Source: Sporosarcina sp. Te-1
GTDB lineage: Bacteria > Bacillota > Bacilli > Bacillales_A > Planococcaceae
NCBI RefSeq assembly: GCF_017498505.1
Contig: NZ_CP071798.1
Coordinates: forward strand, 3,459,501-3,523,500
Direction: 5' to 3'
DNA length: 64,000 bases
A model generated the notes under the pieces. The model ran no database searches and was not told where the DNA came from. It saw only the letters and a program-made list of their open reading frames with translations. This document shows, piece by piece, positions 59,500 through 64,000 of the stretch (the first letter of the stretch is position 1; the number at the start of each line of letters is the position of its first letter). The translations under genes and the position numbers were made by a program.

Positions 59500-60015
59500 T
59501 TACACCTTGTATACCACTGTGTATAACATTTCTTTGAAATGAGTAAACTCCTCTTCCGTAATAGGACGAGGATAGCTCATTATATGGAGAGGCAAGTCTG
59601 TTTGGCCTTCCTGAAGAGGAGGCTGTACATAGTCGAAAGGATTGAGGTGAAAACCTAACCGTTCATAAAAGCCAATTCTTCGTTGTGCCAGTTCCGTCTC
59701 GGGAAGCTCTACCTCCAAAATAACGGGTTTTGTGGTCTCTTCCATATAGCTGGACATTAGTTTTCCTCCTGTCCCGCTCCCACGCATGACAGAATCGACA
59801 GCAATATGTTCTACAAAGCGGAATGTGGAAAATTCCCACGAGGCTAAAAATGCAATGATTCGATTTTTGTCATCCGTTCTCGTCAAGAGTCGGTAATGCG
59901 GATCCTCCAGTAACGCTTTCTGTCCCGCATACGTCCTCCGTTCGTTATTTGGAAAAGATGCTTCCATCAGGGCATATAGTTGGTCAAATTCTCTTTCATC
60001 AATCATTCCATTCAC
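59500..60015 (-). CDS. GNAT family acetyltransferase
   Basis: 171 residues, ATG with AAGGAGTG upstream. LYALMEASFPNNERRTYAGQ at the N-terminus, HIAVDSVMRGSGTGGKLMSS is the acetyl-CoA loop, and RRIGFYERLGFHLNPF closes the core. Substrate unknown. Divergent from topB. Confidence 0.8.
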   Translation of the reverse strand: MNGMIDEREFDQLYALMEASFPNNERRTYAGQKALLEDPHYRLLTRTDDKNRIIAFLASWEFSTFRFVEHIAVDSVMRGSGTGGKLMSSYMEETTKPVILEVELPETELAQRRIGFYERLGFHLNPFDYVQPPLQEGQTDLPLHIMSYPRPITEEEFTHFKEMLYTVVYKV

Positions 60016-60199
60016 TCCTTGTCCAGCAATTGTCTCACGAGTAAGCTGTATCCTGTTACAGATTACAACAAAAATCGATCGATTTCCGCATTTTCGTTTT
60101 CCTGGTCCTTAAAGTGTACAGATCGGAATCCCATATCCCTCGGATGCAACATTAGGCATTCTCCCGTATAATCGGGGTATGCAGAAAGGGGATTTTTTT

Positions 60200-62365
60200 A
60201 TGTCCAAATCAGTCGTATTAGCCGAAAAGCCTTCTGTGGCGCGTGATATCGCCCGAGTGCTTGGCTGCAATAAAAAAGGGAACGGCTTCATGGAAGGCCA
60301 ACAATATATTGTCACTTGGGCGCTCGGCCATCTCGTGACGCATGCAGATCCGGAGGGGTATGGCAATGAATATAAAGAATGGAAGCTGGAACACCTTCCG
60401 ATCATTCCCGAGCCATTTAAATTAACGCCGATCCGTCAAACATCAAAACAATTCAATGCGGTGAAAGCGGTATTAAAACGAAATGATGTAAAAGAAGTCA
60501 TCATCGCGACAGATGCCGGCCGGGAGGGGGAGCTGGTGGCACGCTGGATTTTGGAAATGGCGAAGAATCGTAAGCCGGTGAAACGGCTTTGGATTTCTTC
60601 CGTCACGGACAAAGCAATTAAAGATGGCTTCCGGAACTTGAAGGACGGCAAACAATACGAAAACTTATATGAGGCAGCAGTTGCCCGTGCTGAAGCTGAC
60701 TGGGTTGTGGGAATCAATGCAACGCGTGCGCTTACAGTAAAATATAACGCCCAGTTATCCACGGGCCGAGTACAGACGCCAACCCTAGCAATGATTGCGG
60801 AGCGGGAACAACAGATTCGTGATTTCAAGCCAAAATCCTATTACGGTTTGCAAGCATTAACGGAGTCGACGCGTTTTACATGGTATGACAAAGCGGGACA
60901 GACACAATCCTTTCAAAAAGACTTAGTGGAAAAAGTGCTCGCGCAGCTAGACAGCATCCATTCCGGAAAAGTAATGGACGTGAAGACAACGCCGAAGCAA
61001 CAGCCGGCTCCTTCATTGTTCGATCTGACGGAATTGCAGAAAGAGGCACATCGCCGCTGGTCTTGGTCCGCAAAAGAGACGCTATCTACACTGCAAAACC
61101 TTTATGAACGCCATAAAGCGGTGACATATCCACGGACGGACTCCAAGCATTTGACGTCTGACATGGCGGGCACGCTGAAAGAGCGGATCAAGGCGGTCGA
61201 TATCGGACCGTACCGGAAATCGGTGAATGTCTTGCTGCGGAATGGCCAAACCAAACCGCAAAAAGGCGTTATCGACGATAAACGGGTATCCGATCACCAT
61301 GCCATCATCCCGACAGAGGAGACACCGGTTTACCAAGACTTGTCCGATAAGGAACAGCGTCTGTATGACTTGATTGTGAAACGGTTTTTGGCTGTGTTCT
61401 TTGGCCCATTCCGCTTTGACCAGATGACAGTGGAAGTAGAAATAGGCGGTGAAATGTTTAAGGCAAAAGGACGCACAGTAACCGATGAAGGATGGAAGGC
61501 TGTTTATTCCACAGAGGAAGATGAAGAGGATACAGACAGGCTCCCAGCATTTAAAAAGGGCGATGAAATTAAGGTTCGGGCTGTCGTCATGACGGACGGG
61601 CAGACGAAACCGCCAGCGCGTTTCAACGAAGGGACGTTGCTTGCGGCGATGGAGAACCCAGCGCAATTCATGGCTGGGGAGTCAAAAGACTTGATTAAGA
61701 CACTCGGTGAAACTGGAGGTCTTGGAACGGTCGCTACCCGGGCGGATATCATTGAAAAGCTCTTCAGTTCGTTCGTCATCGAGAAAAAAGGAAACGATAT
61801 TTACACGACATCCAAAGGAAGGCAGTTGCTCGAGCTCGTTCCGGATGATTTGAAATCCCCGGCGCTAACGGCCGAATGGGAGCAAAGCCTGACGAAAATA
61901 GCCGCCGGTAAGATGAAGAAAGACGTCTTTATGAAGACCATGATTGATTTCTCGAAAAAGACCGTCAAGGAAATTAAAACGGATGATAAAAAATTCCGCC
62001 ATGATAATGTGACAGGGAAAATGTGCCCAGACTGCGGCAAACCGTTATTGGAAGTGAACGGCAAACGGGGTAAAATGCTCGTCTGTCAGGATCGGGAATG
62101 CGGTCATCGTCGGAATGTATCGACATTGACCAATGCAAGATGCCCGAACTGTAAAAAGAAGCTGGAGCTGCGCGGAGAGGGCGATGGCCGGATCTTTGTC
62201 TGCAAATGCGGACACCGGGAGAAACTATCTTCCTTTGAAAAACGACGCAACCAGTCGGGCGGCAAGAAAGCCGATAAGCGGGACGTTCAAAAGTATTTGA
62301 AAAAGCAGGAAGAACCGGAAAATACAGCGATGGCAGATGCGCTAAAGAAACTATTTGAAAAGTAA
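60200..62365 (+). CDS. topB: DNA topoisomerase III
   Basis: 721 residues from ATG 60200 (AAAGGGGA upstream). Toprim domain (VVLAEKPSVARDIARVLGCN; IIATDAGREGELVARWIL). Catalytic Tyr in AVTYPRTDSKHLTSD (about residue 310). LSTGRVQTPTLAMIAERE is present. C-terminal zinc ribbons CPDCGKPLLEV ... CQDRECGH and CPNCKKKLEL ... CKCGH. Type IA enzyme that decatenates DNA with single-stranded regions. TATAAT at 60171-60176 may be its -10. Confidence 0.95.
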   Translation: MSKSVVLAEKPSVARDIARVLGCNKKGNGFMEGQQYIVTWALGHLVTHADPEGYGNEYKEWKLEHLPIIPEPFKLTPIRQTSKQFNAVKAVLKRNDVKEVIIATDAGREGELVARWILEMAKNRKPVKRLWISSVTDKAIKDGFRNLKDGKQYENLYEAAVARAEADWVVGINATRALTVKYNAQLSTGRVQTPTLAMIAEREQQIRDFKPKSYYGLQALTESTRFTWYDKAGQTQSFQKDLVEKVLAQLDSIHSGKVMDVKTTPKQQPAPSLFDLTELQKEAHRRWSWSAKETLSTLQNLYERHKAVTYPRTDSKHLTSDMAGTLKERIKAVDIGPYRKSVNVLLRNGQTKPQKGVIDDKRVSDHHAIIPTEETPVYQDLSDKEQRLYDLIVKRFLAVFFGPFRFDQMTVEVEIGGEMFKAKGRTVTDEGWKAVYSTEEDEEDTDRLPAFKKGDEIKVRAVVMTDGQTKPPARFNEGTLLAAMENPAQFMAGESKDLIKTLGETGGLGTVATRADIIEKLFSSFVIEKKGNDIYTTSKGRQLLELVPDDLKSPALTAEWEQSLTKIAAGKMKKDVFMKTMIDFSKKTVKEIKTDDKKFRHDNVTGKMCPDCGKPLLEVNGKRGKMLVCQDRECGHRRNVSTLTNARCPNCKKKLELRGEGDGRIFVCKCGHREKLSSFEKRRNQSGGKKADKRDVQKYLKKQEEPENTAMADALKKLFEK

Positions 62366-62492
62366 ATTTTAGCTCTTTTGTCTGATAGTTCGCTAAGCAA
62401 ATTATGGATATAATTTCTTTATTACGAAGTGGGAGGGAATTTTCCCCCGCGCTTCAAGTGATCGGTCAGAATGTTGGTAGGAGGTGAAGAAC

Positions 62493-63083
62493 ATGAATGC
62501 CATAATGACTTTCGCGTCTGCAGCGGATCAGATGCAACGGTATGACGCGACACGCAGACGAAGTGCCGAACAGGCCTATGACAGGCAAGCAGCATACAAT
62601 GGCCGGCACCAAAGGGCGCTCGCTGATTTGGAAGCTCTGTTGCTTGGAAAAAAAGAGACAGAAGCCCGGCAGGAAGCACAGCGGTTTGTTAAATTGGGTG
62701 CGGGGCAGATGAAACAAATCGTCCCGCCACTCGGAAAGACATTGGAGGAAACGATCGATCTATGGCGCGAGGTTCGACGGGAAGCCAACTCGGTCCCCGA
62801 ACAGACAACAGCTGATCAACAGCTCGCCGCCACGGCATCCGCAAAAATTCGGGAAACCGAAGCCCGTCTCGCTCTGCAAAAAAAAGCCGAAACCGAATGG
62901 ACGGAAGTGACCAAGCAGGAAAGCAACTCGGCAACCATGACTTCGCCTTCTGCCATTCAGCGTCCGTTTAAAGACCCGGTGGAAAGGCAGTTTGCCAAAG
63001 CCATCTCTGCATACTCGATCCAAGTCGAAGCGAAATCGAGAGGCTACGGGCTGGAAGGACCGCAATATTACGTAAGTGCATAA
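62493..63083 (+). CDS. Hypothetical helical protein
   Basis: 196 residues from ATG 62493 (TAGGAGG eight bases upstream). Almost all helical, rich in Ala, Glu, Gln and Arg (SAEQAYDRQAAYNGRHQRAL; KETEARQEAQRFVKLGAGQM; AATASAKIRETEARLALQKK), with a Tyr/Gly-rich end (YGLEGPQYYV). No signal peptide or recognised family. Closed by its own terminator. Confidence 0.6.
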   Translation: MNAIMTFASAADQMQRYDATRRRSAEQAYDRQAAYNGRHQRALADLEALLLGKKETEARQEAQRFVKLGAGQMKQIVPPLGKTLEETIDLWREVRREANSVPEQTTADQQLAATASAKIRETEARLALQKKAETEWTEVTKQESNSATMTSPSAIQRPFKDPVERQFAKAISAYSIQVEAKSRGYGLEGPQYYVSA

Positions 63084-63087
63084 AGTG

Positions 63088-63120
63088 AAAAGGCTGTCCT
63101 CCTTGCGGGACGGCCTTTTT
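63088..63120 (+). terminator. Rho-independent terminator
   Basis: AAAAGGCTGTCC and GGGACGGCCTTTT arms. Confidence 0.85.
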
Positions 63121-63167
63121 CGTATATCGTTACTGCAGGCAAAGGTAGATGATGAGGTTAGAACAGA

Positions 63168-63910
63168 ATACGATCGGTCCGAAATGACATATGAGCGGTT
63201 CGGGAGAGGATACGAGCGGTTGCGGCAGGAAACGAGCGGAGCCGGAAAATACGATCGGTCCGAATCGACATATGAGCGTTCGGGAGAGAATACGAGCGGT
63301 CCCGGAAGATACGATCGGTTCGAAATAACATATGAGCGGTTCGGAAAAGAATACGAGAGGTTGCGGCAGGAAACGAGCGGTCCCGGGAAGATATGATCGG
63401 TCTGAATCGACATATGAGCGTTCGGGAGAGAATACGAGCGGTCCGATAAAAGATATGAGAGATTTGAAGCCAGATACAAGCAGTTCCAGCAGGGTGCGAG
63501 CAGTCCAGAAAATTAAGGAACGTTACGAAACGACATATGAGCGGTCCGAGAAATTATACGAGAGGTTTGAAACCAGATACGAGCGGTTGCAACAGGATAT
63601 GATCGGTCCGGGAAAGATACGAGCAGTTCGAGGCGACATACGATCGGTCCGGGATAGAATATGAGCGGTTGCGGCAGGATACGAGCGGTCCCAGGAAATA
63701 TAGGAACGTTTTGAAACATATGAGCGGTCCGAGAAAAGATACGAGAGGTTTGAAACCAGATGCGAGCGGTTGCAACAGGATATGATCGGTCCCGTAAAGA
63801 TACGAGCAGTTCGAGACGACATACGATCGGTTCGGGATAGAATACGAGGGTCCCAGAAAAGATACAAGCAGTTCAAAACAAGAAAACGAGCGGCAACACC
63901 AGGAAACAAG
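63168..63910. repeat. Large array (about 36 units) of a degenerate 21-bp repeat
   Basis: Units begin ATACGAGCGGT or ATACGATCGGT or ATATGAGCGGT and are mostly 19-22 bp long. Higher-order copies exist: six units from 63535 are repeated from about 63718, and ATACGATCGGT blocks recur about every 105 bp near the start. Because the period is often 21 (7 codons), several frames stay open on both strands, with peptides such as RSYVISDRSY, but none has a ribosome-binding site. Same family as 44075-44220. Confidence 0.8.
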
Positions 63911-64000
63911 CAGGGGAATCCGTTGAATCAAGGTCCTCTTTGCAAGGAACCCTTCACATGTTTTGTTTACTGGAACAAACAACAAAAAAGGATGGTGCCA
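63911..64000. other. Right edge of the window
   Basis: No gene seen. AAAAAAGGATGG near 63986 could be the ribosome-binding site of a gene starting beyond the edge. Confidence 0.3.

Noticed and set aside
63168-63910. CRISPR array
   Set aside because: Units are short, degenerate and adjoin without unique spacers; no cas genes are present.
62760-63985. Several long frames on both strands rich in RSYVISDRSY or YERFGR repeats
   Set aside because: They arise because the 21-bp DNA repeat keeps multiple frames open; no ribosome-binding sites, frames break between arrays, and both strands are equally open.

Overview
The window comes from a Bacillales genome. Low-to-moderate GC, strong GGAGG ribosome-binding sites, PBSX-type phage genes, an SE1561-family protein, DegV and Bmr-type regulation all fit. 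My best guess is the Planococcaceae (Sporosarcina-like), but I cannot confirm genus from sequence alone. The left 40 kb is mobile DNA and the right 24 kb is ordinary chromosome.

Region 1 (1 to about 21,965) is the decayed right part of a PBSX-like prophage. It ends in the 3' part of a tRNA gene (21,924-21,965), which marks the attachment site. It keeps the late switch (XtrA, an Xpf-like sigma factor and a probable late promoter), a HicAB toxin-antitoxin pair, an inverted scrap of terminase small subunit, a chimeric tail-fibre gene, two holins and a two-domain endolysin. Head and most tail genes are gone. Accessory genes sit at two hot spots. Between XtrA and Xpf lie three AT-rich genes (DUF5677-like, a coiled-coil membrane protein and a HEPN-like protein), interleaved with duplicated copies of the xtrA end and its terminator. 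Downstream of the endolysin lie MOSC, EamA, a broken two-piece gene, a HAD hydrolase and a Crp/Fnr regulator, with repeated scraps of the lysis-gene end between some of them. An IS1182-type and an IS3-type element have also landed here.

Region 2 (about 22,400-40,340) is the most interesting part: an apparently complete contractile-tail locus without a head. A divergent switch (Xre repressor, ImmA-type peptidase, at least four similar operators) is followed by an Xpf-like sigma factor, the same late-promoter motif as in region 1, a vestigial capsid-scaffold gene, and then sheath, tube, a frameshifted assembly chaperone, a short tape measure, XkdP-Q-R-S-T-U baseplate genes, fibre, XhlA, holin and amidase. 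No terminase, portal, capsid, integrase or replication gene is present. The simplest reading is an R-type bacteriocin (tailocin) derived from a PBSX-like phage. Its fibre C-terminus is nearly identical to the fibre of region 1, so the two loci have exchanged or duplicated DNA.

Region 3 (about 40,600-64,000) holds host genes: polysaccharide deacetylase, amidase-fold protein, DegV, nitroreductase, M20 dipeptidase, CNNM/CorC transporter, an ECF-like sigma factor, a phospholipase-D-fold enzyme, a PseG/SpsG-like protein, a CPA1 antiporter, a flavodoxin-fold oxidoreductase, two cyclic-di-GMP enzymes, a MerR-controlled GNAT-MATE operon, topoisomerase III and a hypothetical protein. Two intergenic arrays (44,075-44,220 and 63,168-63,910) belong to the same degenerate 21-bp-period repeat family.
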